From positions 186,001 to 250,000 of the forward strand of contig OZ244932.1 in the NCBI GenBank assembly GCA_965222205.1: a DNA stretch of 64,000 bases, in the 5' to 3' direction. This stretch comes from RHLJ01 sp965222205 (GTDB lineage: Bacteria > Bacteroidota > Rhodothermia > Balneolales > Balneolaceae). The notes beneath the pieces were generated by a model. That model ran no database searches and had not been told where the DNA came from. It saw only the letters and a list, made by a program, of their open reading frames with translations. The translations under genes were made by a program, and so were the position numbers. Within the stretch, counting starts at the first letter, position 1, and each line of letters begins with the position of its first letter. This document shows, piece after piece, positions 40,150 through 50,763 of the stretch.

Positions 40150-43119
40150 TTAAAAATCTAACCTCAGTATAGTTCCGGAGCTTTTATCAGAGGTTATTAC
40201 AAGAGAACCGCCGATTTCTTTTGCTCTTTCATGCATGTTTCTAATTCCATTCCCTCTGTTAATAGAATTGTCTTCCATACCAACTCCATTATCAGAAAGC
40301 GTAACCTGAAGTTTATAGCGTTCTTGTTTAAAAGAGATGCTGAACATTGAGGCGTCAGCGTATTTTCTGGCGTTATTGAGAGCCTCCTGAATAATTCTGG
40401 TCAGGTTCATAGACTGAATAGGATTCAGAATTTTATGAGGATTTACATCTGCATTAAATTCTACCTCCATTCCTTTCAGATACCGTTTCTGACGTTTAAT
40501 AAATCCTTTAAGGTGTTCAAGAAAAATTTCAAATTGTACTTCTTCTTTATCTAATAACCAGATTGTCTCTCTCAAATCTGTCATTGCACTCCTTGCGTCT
40601 GAGTCCAGGTTTTGCAAAAGGGACAGTGCCATGTCCTGTTGATTTTTTTTAACGTGCAGGTTGCTAATCTCAATACCAGTAATCAGATTGGTAATTTGTG
40701 AACCTACATTATCATGTAGTTCTCTGGAAATCCGTTCTCTTTCGCTTTGAATTTTGCGCTGTGTTTCAAGTTTTCTGTTTAAAGCCCGGAGTTTCATATT
40801 TGATCTGATCTGAACCCCACCAGCTCCAATACCAATAAAACCAAGAAAACATAAACCAATAAACCACCAGGTTTTATAAAAAGGAGGAAGAACTGTAAAA
40901 GATAAGCTCCCAATTTCTTCACTCCATTTACCATCAGGGCCTATAGCAGAGACCAAAAATTCATAACTTCCATCGGGTAAATAATCATAAAAAGTAGTTT
41001 TGCGCTCATCAACATAAGTCCATTCTGTATCTATACCTTTTAGCATAGTTCTAAACTTAGTTTTTTCCGGCGACTCCAGATTTAAGGCAGAATAATTAAT
41101 TTGAATCTTATTATTTCCAGATGAAACAGATATTGGCTTATCTATTTGTTCGAAGTTCTCATTCAAAAGGAAACCATCGACATATGCAAAAAAACCGGAA
41201 CTTTTAAATGTAGCTTTCTCAGGGTTTATTACTATCAATCCTCGTTTTGATGCAAATAATATATCCCCTGAAGTAGTTTCAGTAGAAGTAGAACTGTTAC
41301 CATATGCAAAACGTGTAAATGGAAAACCATCAGCTGAAGTATAAACCTCAAATTCTACTTCTTTAATCTCTCCCTTTTCTACTCGTTCAAAACTACTTCT
41401 GTTTATTTTTATAAAATATCCATTTGATGAGAGCCAAAAATTATTTTGATAATCTTCGACAATGGATACCGCATTATTAGGAAGCCCAGGAAAACTGTTC
41501 AATTCTCCGTTTTTAATATTATAAATTCCAGACCCTATGCTGGAAAACCAGATTACATCTTCAGAATCACGGAAAAGTCCAAATACACGATTGCTACTTA
41601 GTCCATCAGCAGTATCATAAGTTGCAACTGTTTTGCCGTTGCTCATCTGATATAAACCACCATTTAATGTGGCAACCCATATACTTCCTTTGGAATCACT
41701 AACCATATTAAGGCATTTATCGTCAGGAATACCATCTGAAATACTATAAGTGGCACTAACATTATAATTTTGATCGATTACACTAAGTCCATTAAATGTG
41801 CCAACCCATAAATTATTCTGCATATCTGTTTCAATACACAAAACTTCTTCACCAAGAAGCCCGTCTTCTGCTGAAATATGTTCTACTACTTCATAATCAT
41901 CAATAATTACAACGCCAGTGGTTTCGGTTGCTACTGCTATTTTTCCATCTTTTAGTTGTTTAAATGAGCGACCACTTTGATTCGATATTAGAGGATCACT
42001 AAAGGAGCTCCACGTCAGTCCGTCAAAATATTTTAATCCATCACCAGAGGTCGAAACCCAAATTGTACCATTCGAATCCTGGAAAACACCTTCTAGTGCT
42101 GCTTCCGTAAACCCTTTCGTAGAAGAGTCGATAAAATCTATTTTTTTAGGAGTAAGGATGCTTAATCCAAAGGCAGTAGATATTAATATCTGACCATTGT
42201 TTACAAATCGAATAGTGTTAACAAAGTCAGAGATCAGCCCGGACTCTGAATTTAAATTCTCAAACGTTTCTTGATTAAGACGGTCTACACCAGCACCGTA
42301 ATAACCTATAAAAACTGAGCTGTCCAATGGGTTCTGAGTTATGAATTCAGTTTTTATTCCATTCATCCCATTACTTTGATCGTAGTATTTGAATAGCTCA
42401 TAATTATTAAATACTACAATGCCACCTTCTTCGGTACCAACCCATACCTCTCCATTTAGCATTTCATAAATAGATCGAACCGAGACATCCGGAAGCTCAT
42501 TATTAGATGAAAGCGATGTCAGCTTACCATTGAAGTAAATGTCTAAACCTTCATTTGTACCAATCCAAACTCTGTTGTAAGAATCTGTCATAATTCGGGC
42601 AATGCGGTTTCCGGATAATCCATTCTCAGTAGTAAGGTGAGCAATAACAGAATCCTGGTATAAGATGCTCACCCCATTCAGATAATCGCCAACAAAAACG
42701 GAGTCATTTTTTGTGAAGTCAAAAGGACCAGATGAAAAACCATTAATACCGTTTGATTGGTTATAATGATAAATACTATCAGCTGTAATTTTATGAATCC
42801 CAGATTCAGTAGCAGAGACCCAAATATTACCTTGGTTGTCTTTTCCAAAGTCATTTACTGTACCCAAATCCATTTCGTTCCCTACCTCTTTTAGAGAGAT
42901 ACCATCGTATACAAAAGTATATGAGTAATTTGTCATCCAAATAAAACCGGAAGTGTCTTGAATACTATCAAAAACTTCGTCCCTGTATAATCCGGTCTCA
43001 CGATCAATATTTCTAATCAGATAATTATCCCAATCAGATTCATAGTCTACAATAGATTGAGCAAAAGATGGAGCGTAGATGAGACCTAATACCCCCAAAA
43101 GAATTATTTTTTTGATCAT
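40150..43119 (-). CDS. Two-component-regulator propeller sensor histidine kinase
   Basis: 989 residues. N-terminal signal/segment (1-20), then about 600 residues of Reg_prop beta-propeller repeats (recurring VWIGT/VWVGT, GLSS-NRV, LPDD-like units; e.g. NRVWIGTNEGLDIYFNG, NLWVGTFNGLSVID), a Y_Y_Y domain (about 650-735), one membrane helix (about 745-768), then HisKA_3 with phospho-His H802 in RELHDNVGSQ and an HATPase domain ending in DNGVGMED and GNGIRNM. Hybrid sensor form common in Bacteroidota. Its DHp/ATPase region is close to that of the next kinase. Confidence 0.92.
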   Translation of the reverse strand: MIKKIILLGVLGLIYAPSFAQSIVDYESDWDNYLIRNIDRETGLYRDEVFDSIQDTSGFIWMTNYSYTFVYDGISLKEVGNEMDLGTVNDFGKDNQGNIWVSATESGIHKITADSIYHYNQSNGINGFSSGPFDFTKNDSVFVGDYLNGVSILYQDSVIAHLTTENGLSGNRIARIMTDSYNRVWIGTNEGLDIYFNGKLTSLSSNNELPDVSVRSIYEMLNGEVWVGTEEGGIVVFNNYELFKYYDQSNGMNGIKTEFITQNPLDSSVFIGYYGAGVDRLNQETFENLNSESGLISDFVNTIRFVNNGQILISTAFGLSILTPKKIDFIDSSTKGFTEAALEGVFQDSNGTIWVSTSGDGLKYFDGLTWSSFSDPLISNQSGRSFKQLKDGKIAVATETTGVVIIDDYEVVEHISAEDGLLGEEVLCIETDMQNNLWVGTFNGLSVIDQNYNVSATYSISDGIPDDKCLNMVSDSKGSIWVATLNGGLYQMSNGKTVATYDTADGLSSNRVFGLFRDSEDVIWFSSIGSGIYNIKNGELNSFPGLPNNAVSIVEDYQNNFWLSSNGYFIKINRSSFERVEKGEIKEVEFEVYTSADGFPFTRFAYGNSSTSTETTSGDILFASKRGLIVINPEKATFKSSGFFAYVDGFLLNENFEQIDKPISVSSGNNKIQINYSALNLESPEKTKFRTMLKGIDTEWTYVDERKTTFYDYLPDGSYEFLVSAIGPDGKWSEEIGSLSFTVLPPFYKTWWFIGLCFLGFIGIGAGGVQIRSNMKLRALNRKLETQRKIQSERERISRELHDNVGSQITNLITGIEISNLHVKKNQQDMALSLLQNLDSDARSAMTDLRETIWLLDKEEVQFEIFLEHLKGFIKRQKRYLKGMEVEFNADVNPHKILNPIQSMNLTRIIQEALNNARKYADASMFSISFKQERYKLQVTLSDNGVGMEDNSINRGNGIRNMHERAKEIGGSLVITSDKSSGTILRLDF

Positions 43120-43156
43120 CGTTGTTTCAGGTCTTTGTTAGAATACTATTTTGAAA

Positions 43157-44947
43157 TCAAAATGAGATTTTAATCGATGTACCATTATCAGGTGAACTGT
43201 CTATTAATACACTTCCTTCGATTTCTACAATTCTACTTCTGATATTTTTTAAACCGTTACCTTTGCTCTCTGAACTTTCTAAATCCATCCCAATGCCATT
43301 GTCACAGAGAGAAATTAGAGTGCGCCCTCCTTCTTCACTGAAGTTAATTTTGAATTCGGTTGCTTCAGAATATTTTCTTGTGTTATTCAATACTTCTTGT
43401 ATTACTCTGGTAAGATTAACTGATTGTGTTGGATTTAGAATTCTATCTGAATTAACCGAAGAATTTAAATCAATAGTTAATCCTTTAAGGTAGTTTTCTT
43501 GTCTTTTCAGATAGCTTTTTAAGTGATCGAGAAAATCAGAGAAATGAACTGCCTTTTTGTCCAGAAGCCAGATTGTTTCTCTCAGATCAGTCATAGCTCC
43601 TCTTGCATCTGCATCCAGATTTTCCAATAAAGATAAAGCCTTATCTTGTTGGTCTTTTTTAAGATGGAGGTTGCTAATCTCAATACCAGTAATCAGATTT
43701 GTAATTTGTGAACCTACATTATCGTGTAAATCTTTGGAAATCCGTTCACGTTCTTTGTGTATCCTATTCTCAGCTTCGGCATCTGCAAGTTTAAATTTTA
43801 GTTTGTTTTCACGTTCTAATGTCTCGCGTTTAATTTTTTGATTTCGAACGAACAGAAAAGAAATGAAACTAACAGAAATGAAGAGTGTGCTTAATATTCC
43901 TGAAATCCAATTTCTTCTTTTAACACGCAACTGCTCAATACTTAATTCTGCAGTTTTTTGAGCCAATTCCTTCTCTTTTTCTTCAGTTTCAAATTGCACC
44001 TGTAGTTCTGCTATCCGTTGATTGGTACGATCATTTCTGAGGCTATCTGAATAGCGATTAAAAACCTTGTTGTAATAAAGTGCAGAATCATAAACCCCCA
44101 TCTTTTCGAAGGTCTCAGAAATTGCAGAATAACTAAACTCTGCCAGGTTTATATAGTTGATTGCTTCTGCAATTGAATTAGATTTCTTCATGAACCGAAG
44201 AGCCTCAACGTAGTTTTCAAGAAGAGTATAAGTGCTGCCTATGTTTATTAGTGCAATTCCCATACCCGAAGAGTCATTTGCCGCCTCATGAGAAGTATAA
44301 GCTTCGGTGAAATAACCCAAGGCTGTAGTGTCATTTCCAAGCATTGAGTAAATATTTCCAAGGTAGGCTAAGGAATAAGCTACACCTAAGGTATCCCGGA
44401 GTTCTTTTTTTAGATCAAGAGATTTGTTTACAAAAAATAGAGCACTGTCAAATTCTTGTTTATCCATTTTGAGACCGCCATAATTATTATATGCACTACT
44501 TAATTCACCTAAATCCCCTACGGTTTTAAGAATTCTAATCCCAGTACGCATATATCTTTCGCCGTTTTCTAAGTCATTCCTCTTTATCCTATTTCCAAGC
44601 TCTGTATATTCCCGCCCCGCTTGAACTATCATTTCCTGTTCTTCAAACAGACGAATAGCATTTAGACTATATTCAAGGCTTATATCATAGTCTCCTAAAT
44701 AATAATACAGTAATGATAGATTGGATAATCCTTTGGCAAGACCCTCTTTATAATTTAGTGAATCAGCTATTCGTCTGTTTTCAAGAAAAGAAGCTTCTAA
44801 GGCAGCTGGGTTACTTGTAATAGCCTGAAAACTGGTAGCATTTATTGAGTCAACTCTTTGTATTAATCGAGATTTTCTGTTCTCTTGTGCAAATAATTGA
44901 AAGTGGAATACACATAGTATTCCTGTAAGAATCATTTTTTTATACAT
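43157..44947 (-). CDS. TPR-domain sensor histidine kinase
   Basis: 596 residues. Signal peptide about 1-20, then TPR repeats about 30-315 (e.g. YKEGLAKGLSNLSLLYYYLGDYDISLEYSLNAIRLFEE, VAYSLAYLGNIYSMLGNDTTALGYFTEAYTSHEAANDS), one membrane helix (about 343-362), a coiled linker, and a HisKA_3/HATPase core with H408 in KDLHDNVGSQ. The core is near-identical in residue order to the upstream propeller kinase (shared DNVGSQITNLITGIEISNLH), pointing to a duplication. Both likely feed the adjacent response regulator. Confidence 0.9.
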   Translation of the reverse strand: MYKKMILTGILCVFHFQLFAQENRKSRLIQRVDSINATSFQAITSNPAALEASFLENRRIADSLNYKEGLAKGLSNLSLLYYYLGDYDISLEYSLNAIRLFEEQEMIVQAGREYTELGNRIKRNDLENGERYMRTGIRILKTVGDLGELSSAYNNYGGLKMDKQEFDSALFFVNKSLDLKKELRDTLGVAYSLAYLGNIYSMLGNDTTALGYFTEAYTSHEAANDSSGMGIALINIGSTYTLLENYVEALRFMKKSNSIAEAINYINLAEFSYSAISETFEKMGVYDSALYYNKVFNRYSDSLRNDRTNQRIAELQVQFETEEKEKELAQKTAELSIEQLRVKRRNWISGILSTLFISVSFISFLFVRNQKIKRETLERENKLKFKLADAEAENRIHKERERISKDLHDNVGSQITNLITGIEISNLHLKKDQQDKALSLLENLDADARGAMTDLRETIWLLDKKAVHFSDFLDHLKSYLKRQENYLKGLTIDLNSSVNSDRILNPTQSVNLTRVIQEVLNNTRKYSEATEFKINFSEEGGRTLISLCDNGIGMDLESSESKGNGLKNIRSRIVEIEGSVLIDSSPDNGTSIKISF

Positions 44948-45018
44948 ACCCTAAACCGAAAGCCTAATTTTCAGTGAAAATAAAAAGCTCTGGCTGTAAA
45001 CAAAAAAATAAGATTGTT

Positions 45019-47859
45019 TTAAACAGTAGTTTTCTCCAACCGCTCAAACTCTTGCTTCAGGAATTTTCCGGTTTCGGAACTTTTGTGCTTTCCCAGTTCT
45101 TTAGGAGTGCCTTGTGCAAGAATTTCTCCACCACCACGACCACCCTCAGGTCCAAGATCAATAATCCAGTCGGCAGCTTTGATGAGATCCAGATTATGTT
45201 CGATCACCATCACGGTATTTCCTTTTTCGACCAGTTTTTGGATAACATTGATAAGCATCCGAACATCCTGAAAATGGAGCCCTGTGGTGGGTTCATCCAT
45301 CACGTATAAGGTGTCGCCGGTTCCAATTTTTGAAAGCTCGCGTGCAAGCTTAATACGTTGAGCTTCTCCACCCGAAAGCGTGGTACTCGACTGTCCTAAA
45401 GTGAGATATCCTAATCCTACTGAAGTAAGTGTACTTAGAATTCGGGAGATGGTAGGCTGTGCGTCAAAAAAATCTGCAGCTTCGCTGATAGGCATTTTCA
45501 GCACGTCAGAGATATTCTTTTTCTTGTAGTAGATTTCGAGAGTTTCCCGATTGTAACGTTTTCCATTACAGGTTTCGCAGGTTACATACACATCGGGAAG
45601 GAAGTTCATTTCAATTTTTCGAACACCATCACCCTGACAGGTTTCGCACCGTCCACCCTTCACATTAAAAGAAAAACGGCCTTGATCGTAACCCCGGATT
45701 TTAGCCTCAGGTAGTTCTGAAAATAATCTACGGACATGATCAAAAACTTTAGTGTATGTGCCAGGATTAGATCGCGGAGTTCGACCGATCGGACTTTGGT
45801 CGATAGAAATAATCTTATCAATATTATCGAGTCCGTCTACAGTGTCGTAAGGGAGAGGAACACTCTTGGATTTATAGAAGTGATTGGAGAGAATTGGCAC
45901 GAGTGTTTGATTGATCAATGAACTTTTGCCACTGCCACTAACCCCGGTTACTGAGATAAACTTACCAAGCGGGACTTCTAAATTTACATTCTTAAGATTA
46001 TGACCGCGGGCATTTTTGATCTTTATCTTCTTTTTATTTCCTTTTCTGTATTCATCCGGTAGCTCGATCACTTCTTCATCCCGAAGGAATTTTGCTGTCA
46101 TCGAATCCTTAGTAAGCTCATCAGGCTTTCCCGCGGAAACAATATGTCCCCCGTTTACACCAGCATCTGGTCCTAAATCGACAACAAAGTCAGCGTGTTC
46201 TATGGTTTCCCGGTCATGTTCCACAACGATCACGCTGTTACCCAAATCCCGTAGCGTTTCCAGCGAGTTAATCAGCTTGATATTGTCTCGTTGATGAAGT
46301 CCGATACTGGGCTCATCTAGAATGTAGAGCACTCCAACAAGTTGAGTACCGATTTGGGTGGCCAGTCGTATTCTTTGAGCTTCACCTCCACTTAATGTTT
46401 GAGCTTCCCGATCCAGATTCAGGTAATTCAAGCCTACGTTGAGGAGGAAATCGAGCCGGTCGCGAATTTCTTTAAGCACCTGATTTCCAATCAATTGCTG
46501 GCGCTCAGTGAGTTTGATGGAGTACAGTGTATCCCGCAACCCCTGGATATCCAGTTTCACCAAGTCGTGGATGCTGTACTCATCAATCTTATAAGACAAC
46601 GCTTCTTTGTTTAGTCGTCCGCCATCACATTCCGGGCAGACTACTTTGCTCATATACGCTTTCGCCTTATCCCGCTGCTTTGGAGATTTGCTGTTTTCGT
46701 ATTGCTCGATGATGGTTCTTCTCAGCCCTTCAAACTTATGCTGATAGGTGACGGAGTTATCCTTAAAATCGTAACTCACAGCAAACTTCTTTTCTCCGGA
46801 ACCATACATCAATATTTCCCGAACTTCTTCAGTGTATTTCTTGAAAGGAGTATCAAAATCTAAATCAAAGCTTTCCAGAACGGCTTTAAGCTGCTTAAAG
46901 GCAAAGATATCTCGAGGAGGGCCGAGATATCGAATTCCACCATCATTCACACTCTGAGATTTGTTGGGAACAAGTAAATTCCAGCTTACATCATACGTAT
47001 ATCCGAGGCCATCACATTCCTGGCAGGCCCCATAAGGAGAGTTGAATGAAAATAAATTAGGAGCCGGATCTTCATACGCGATTCCGCTTTCCAGATCAAA
47101 AAGTTTCTGGGAAAATAAACGGTCTTTGAAAGAGCCATCTTCCTGTTGAACGGCCAGTATCACATTCCCATCTGCCATTTCAAGCGCCATTCTGATACTG
47201 TCTGCAATACGTTTCTCACTCTTTGGGCTGATCACAAACCGATCGACCACAACTTCGATATTGTGGGTTTTGTAACGATCTACCATCAAGCCATCTGTAA
47301 GCTCTGTCAGCTCACCATCAATTCTCGCACTCACAAATCCTTGTTTAATGGTTTGCTCAAAGAGTTCGCGATAATGTCCTTTTCGTCCCCGAACAACCGG
47401 AGCTAGGCAGTAAGCTTTAGTGCCTTTTTTCATATCCATAACAGCGGCGACAACTTGATCGGCTGTTTGCTTTTCCATCTTATTTCCGCTCACATAAGAA
47501 TATGGAACTCCGATCCGGGCATAAAGAAGGCGCAAGAAATCATAAATCTCGGTTACAGTGCCAACGGTTGATCGCGGATTTCGATTGGTTGTTTTCTGGT
47601 CGATGGAAATAACAGGCGAGAGGCCGTCAATGAAATCTACGGCAGGGCGCTCCATCATCCCTAAAAACTGGCGGGCGTAAGCTGAAAGTGATTCGAGAAA
47701 CCGCCGCTGTCCTTCTGCGTAGATGGTATCGAAAGCCAGGGAAGACTTCCCGGAACCTGATAGTCCGGTTATAACCACAAGCTGATCCCGAGGGATGTCG
47801 ATATCAAAGTTTTTAAGATTGTGTTCGCGAGCGCCTTTAATGACGATGTTCTGCTGCAA
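45019..47859 (-). CDS. uvrA: Excinuclease ABC subunit A
   Basis: 946-residue UvrA of nucleotide excision repair. N-terminal Walker A GLSGSGKSS (about 32-40), signature DRETIEHADFVVDLGPDAG, second Walker A GVSGSGKSS (about 640), and two Zn-binding CxxC pairs in CPECDGGR and the CETC motifs near 735-765, typical of full-length UvrA. The C-terminal half has the second ABC signature LSGGEAQRIKLARELS. Complete and on the minus strand between the kinase genes and the cyclase gene; no operon partners are evident. Confidence 0.97.
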   Translation of the reverse strand: MQQNIVIKGAREHNLKNFDIDIPRDQLVVITGLSGSGKSSLAFDTIYAEGQRRFLESLSAYARQFLGMMERPAVDFIDGLSPVISIDQKTTNRNPRSTVGTVTEIYDFLRLLYARIGVPYSYVSGNKMEKQTADQVVAAVMDMKKGTKAYCLAPVVRGRKGHYRELFEQTIKQGFVSARIDGELTELTDGLMVDRYKTHNIEVVVDRFVISPKSEKRIADSIRMALEMADGNVILAVQQEDGSFKDRLFSQKLFDLESGIAYEDPAPNLFSFNSPYGACQECDGLGYTYDVSWNLLVPNKSQSVNDGGIRYLGPPRDIFAFKQLKAVLESFDLDFDTPFKKYTEEVREILMYGSGEKKFAVSYDFKDNSVTYQHKFEGLRRTIIEQYENSKSPKQRDKAKAYMSKVVCPECDGGRLNKEALSYKIDEYSIHDLVKLDIQGLRDTLYSIKLTERQQLIGNQVLKEIRDRLDFLLNVGLNYLNLDREAQTLSGGEAQRIRLATQIGTQLVGVLYILDEPSIGLHQRDNIKLINSLETLRDLGNSVIVVEHDRETIEHADFVVDLGPDAGVNGGHIVSAGKPDELTKDSMTAKFLRDEEVIELPDEYRKGNKKKIKIKNARGHNLKNVNLEVPLGKFISVTGVSGSGKSSLINQTLVPILSNHFYKSKSVPLPYDTVDGLDNIDKIISIDQSPIGRTPRSNPGTYTKVFDHVRRLFSELPEAKIRGYDQGRFSFNVKGGRCETCQGDGVRKIEMNFLPDVYVTCETCNGKRYNRETLEIYYKKKNISDVLKMPISEAADFFDAQPTISRILSTLTSVGLGYLTLGQSSTTLSGGEAQRIKLARELSKIGTGDTLYVMDEPTTGLHFQDVRMLINVIQKLVEKGNTVMVIEHNLDLIKAADWIIDLGPEGGRGGGEILAQGTPKELGKHKSSETGKFLKQEFERLEKTTV

Positions 47860-47942
47860 TAGTCTCTTGTTTGGGGATTCAAGTCAACTTGGAAGGTACC
47901 AAACAGAGCCCACAAATCCTTCATTCCTTTCACTAAAAAAGA

Positions 47943-49238
47943 TTACCCTTTATTTACGCTCTTCGATAAAAAGTTATATTCTCTGATAAATAGCCGGTTT
48001 GGAATAATTCCGAATTCATCTTCCGATAAATCAGGTTTGATACGATTGAGAAAGTACATTGGGACTTTACCGATATTTTTTGCCTCAATCTCTCCTCTGG
48101 GTTCACATTCAAAGAAGTCCTTAATTCTTTGGTAGGTATCTTCTGATATGTTAATGGTATTAGATTCAGAACTTTGCTCCATTCGTGAGGCAAGGTTCAC
48201 TGCTTCTCCCCAAACATCATAAGCAAACCTCTTTTTACCGATAACACCAACTACAGAATGTCCCGTGTGTATTCCAATTCTAAGAGGGAAATATGGAATC
48301 GATTCGCGAATAGAATCCTTAAGATTTAAAACAAAGAACTTCATTTTTAAAGCTGCTAATGCTGTATCAACAGGATGGGTAATATTTCGCTCAGGAATTC
48401 CGCCCGCTGCCATATAGCTGTCGCCAATGGTTTTGATCTTAATAAGGTTGTGTTGAGCCATGAACTCATCAAACCTGTCGAAGTAAAAACTCAGACTTTC
48501 GATAAGAGCTTCCGGAGATAAATCGGGAACAACTTTGCTGAATCCATCGAAATCTGTGAATAAAAAAGTTGCGTCTTCATAACGTTCAGGGGTTACGGTG
48601 CCATACGCGAGCAGGCTATCAGCAATTTTTTTTGGGAAGATGTTCTGAAGAAGCTCCTCATGCTCTTTCTTGGTAAGTTCGAGTTCCGAATTAGCGGCAT
48701 TCAGGCCGGATTGCATTTTTTCAAGTCTTGAATTTTGCCCTAACGTGTTTTTATAGGTTGAAATCAAAAGATTTACTAAGTGGCTGTAATCTGCTTTTAC
48801 GGTATACCGTTTACCTTCAATAGTAACCGGTACGGTTTCTTCTGTATCGGAAACAGCAATAGGATTAGTAAGTAACTCACTTACCTTAGAAAAAAGAGTG
48901 TCATCATCGTAGGGTTTTGTAAGGTAATTATCAGCACCTGCTTCTATGCCTTTCATCAGGCTACCGGCTTCAATGCGGGATGTAACCAGGATAACGGGAA
49001 TAGTTCTAAGTTTTGAGCTTTGTTTGATACGTTTACACAGCTCATAGCCATTCATAAGAGGCATTTCAACATCAGAAATCACTAAATCGGGAAATTCTGT
49101 TTCAACCAACTCCAGTGCATCTTGCCCGTTCTGAGCTGTAAGAACTTCGTAGCCGTGTTGTAATAGTTTATGTCGGGTAATAGTTACCAGTGCTGGGTAA
49201 TCGTCTACTACCAGAATTCGAGATTTGGTTTCAATCAT
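47943..49238 (-). CDS. Response regulator-adenylate cyclase fusion
   Basis: 431 residues. N-terminal receiver with phospho-Asp D56 (VISDVEMPLMNG) and switch Lys at about 108. A coiled linker (about 165-200) follows, then a class III nucleotidyl cyclase domain: metal Asp D229 (FTDFDG) and D273 (TIGDSY), purine-selecting K269 and D341 (YDVWG), catalytic Asn and Arg in NLASRME. K/D pattern predicts cAMP over cGMP. It would link a two-component signal to cAMP. No cognate kinase is beside it. It is divergent from the DAHP synthase gene. Confidence 0.88.
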   Translation of the reverse strand: MIETKSRILVVDDYPALVTITRHKLLQHGYEVLTAQNGQDALELVETEFPDLVISDVEMPLMNGYELCKRIKQSSKLRTIPVILVTSRIEAGSLMKGIEAGADNYLTKPYDDDTLFSKVSELLTNPIAVSDTEETVPVTIEGKRYTVKADYSHLVNLLISTYKNTLGQNSRLEKMQSGLNAANSELELTKKEHEELLQNIFPKKIADSLLAYGTVTPERYEDATFLFTDFDGFSKVVPDLSPEALIESLSFYFDRFDEFMAQHNLIKIKTIGDSYMAAGGIPERNITHPVDTALAALKMKFFVLNLKDSIRESIPYFPLRIGIHTGHSVVGVIGKKRFAYDVWGEAVNLASRMEQSSESNTINISEDTYQRIKDFFECEPRGEIEAKNIGKVPMYFLNRIKPDLSEDEFGIIPNRLFIREYNFLSKSVNKG

Positions 49239-49355
49239 AATTCAAAAATATATAGCCCGAAATATAGAGCAAACGAGGCAACATTAGTATTTAGATTTTT
49301 TAAATGCATTAATTGAAAAAGCCTTAAGTTAACGCCCTTAAAATCACTCATTATT

Positions 49356-50714
49356 ATGGAAGACACGTTACAGAAAAACTGGACACCCACCAGTTGGCTT
49401 GAAAAACCAGTTAAGCAGCTACCCGCATATCCCGATCAGAAGGAACTGGAGGCTAGCTTTGGTACATTAAAGAAGTTGCCACCACTTGTAACTTCGTGGG
49501 AGATTGAGGCCCTTAAGAATAAGCTTGCTCAGGTTTCTGCCGGAAAATCTTTTTTACTACAGGCAGGAGATTGTGCGGAGAGCTTTAGTCTTACGAATTC
49601 TCCAAAAATTGTAAACACCGTAAAGGTGCTTTTGCAGACCAGTTTTATTTTGATTCATGAACTGGGTGTTCCGGTAGTGCGATTAGGAAGAATAGCAGGA
49701 CAGTATGCTAAGCCACGTTCCAAAGATTTTGAAGAAGTGAATGGTGAGATGATTCACAATTATCGTGGAGATCTTATCAATGGATTTGAGCCAAATAAAG
49801 ATTCGAGAACTCCTGACCCCAATCGTTTGATTGAAGGTTATCATAAAGCAGCGCTTACGTTGAATTTTGTTCGTGCGCTTGCTGATGAAGGATTCGCTGA
49901 TCTTCATCACCCGGAACAGTGGGAGCTCGATTTCATGAAGAATAATGAGTACTACAAAGAATATGAGGCAATGGTGGAATCTATCACTAAAGCCGTAAAG
50001 TTTGTGGATGCCATTTCTCCGGATCGTTTTTCCAGTTTTCAGAAGGTGGATATATATACCTCTCACGAAGCTTTAAATCTGTACTACGATTCCGCTCAAA
50101 CCCGAAAAGTACCACGCAAAACTGATTTCTATAATCTTAGTTCGCACATGGTTTGGTTGGGGAACCGAACCCGTGATTTGGATGGAGCCCATGTTGAGTA
50201 TCTGAAAGGAATTGCGAATCCGATTGGTATAAAAGTCGGCCCGCCATATACTATTGATGATACGCTCAAGCTTGTTGAGGAGCTTAATCCAACTCACGAA
50301 GCAGGTAAGATTGTATTGATAACCCGTTTTGGAAAATCAGTAATTGAAGACGAGTTGCCTGGTTTGATTCAGGCCGTTCGACGTGAGGGTTTTCCTGTAG
50401 TTTGGAGTTCAGATCCAATGCACGGCAATACCTTCTCATCCTCCAATAATTATAAGACTCGTAATTTTGATCATATCCTCGAGGAAATAAAATCAGCATT
50501 TGCGATCCATAGAGCTGAAGGAAGTTATCTCGGAAGTGTTCACCTCGAACTAACCGGCGACAACGTAACTGAATGCGTTGGTGGTGCTAAAGGATTGAAT
50601 GAAGATGGCCTGGATCATAACTACGAAACCTTCTGTGATCCCCGCCTCAATTACGAGCAATCTCTGGAAATGGCCTTCCTGGTAGCAAAAGAGTGGAAGC
50701 AGAGCTATTCTTGA
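49356..50714 (+). CDS. Class II DAHP synthase
   Basis: 452 residues, 3-deoxy-7-phosphoheptulonate synthase of the class II (AroH, plant/Mycobacterium-like) family, first step of aromatic synthesis. Motifs: LLQAGDCAESF, VVRLGRIAGQYAKPRS, NGEMIHNYRGDLINGFE, and HLELTGDNVTECVGG with metal and PEP contacts. No extra regulatory domain is visible. Stands alone, ending in a perfect 14-bp hairpin terminator. Confidence 0.95.
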   Translation: MEDTLQKNWTPTSWLEKPVKQLPAYPDQKELEASFGTLKKLPPLVTSWEIEALKNKLAQVSAGKSFLLQAGDCAESFSLTNSPKIVNTVKVLLQTSFILIHELGVPVVRLGRIAGQYAKPRSKDFEEVNGEMIHNYRGDLINGFEPNKDSRTPDPNRLIEGYHKAALTLNFVRALADEGFADLHHPEQWELDFMKNNEYYKEYEAMVESITKAVKFVDAISPDRFSSFQKVDIYTSHEALNLYYDSAQTRKVPRKTDFYNLSSHMVWLGNRTRDLDGAHVEYLKGIANPIGIKVGPPYTIDDTLKLVEELNPTHEAGKIVLITRFGKSVIEDELPGLIQAVRREGFPVVWSSDPMHGNTFSSSNNYKTRNFDHILEEIKSAFAIHRAEGSYLGSVHLELTGDNVTECVGGAKGLNEDGLDHNYETFCDPRLNYEQSLEMAFLVAKEWKQSYS

Positions 50715-50763
50715 ATTAAAAATTTGGTTCAGCTCCAAGTAGCTTCCAAATTTTTAATTTTGA
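50714..50763 (+). terminator. Terminator after DAHP synthase
   Basis: Perfect 14-bp arms AATTAAAAATTTGG (50714-50727) and CCAAATTTTTAATT (50746-50759), inner AGCT/AGCT pairs, T-rich 3' side. Confidence 0.75.
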
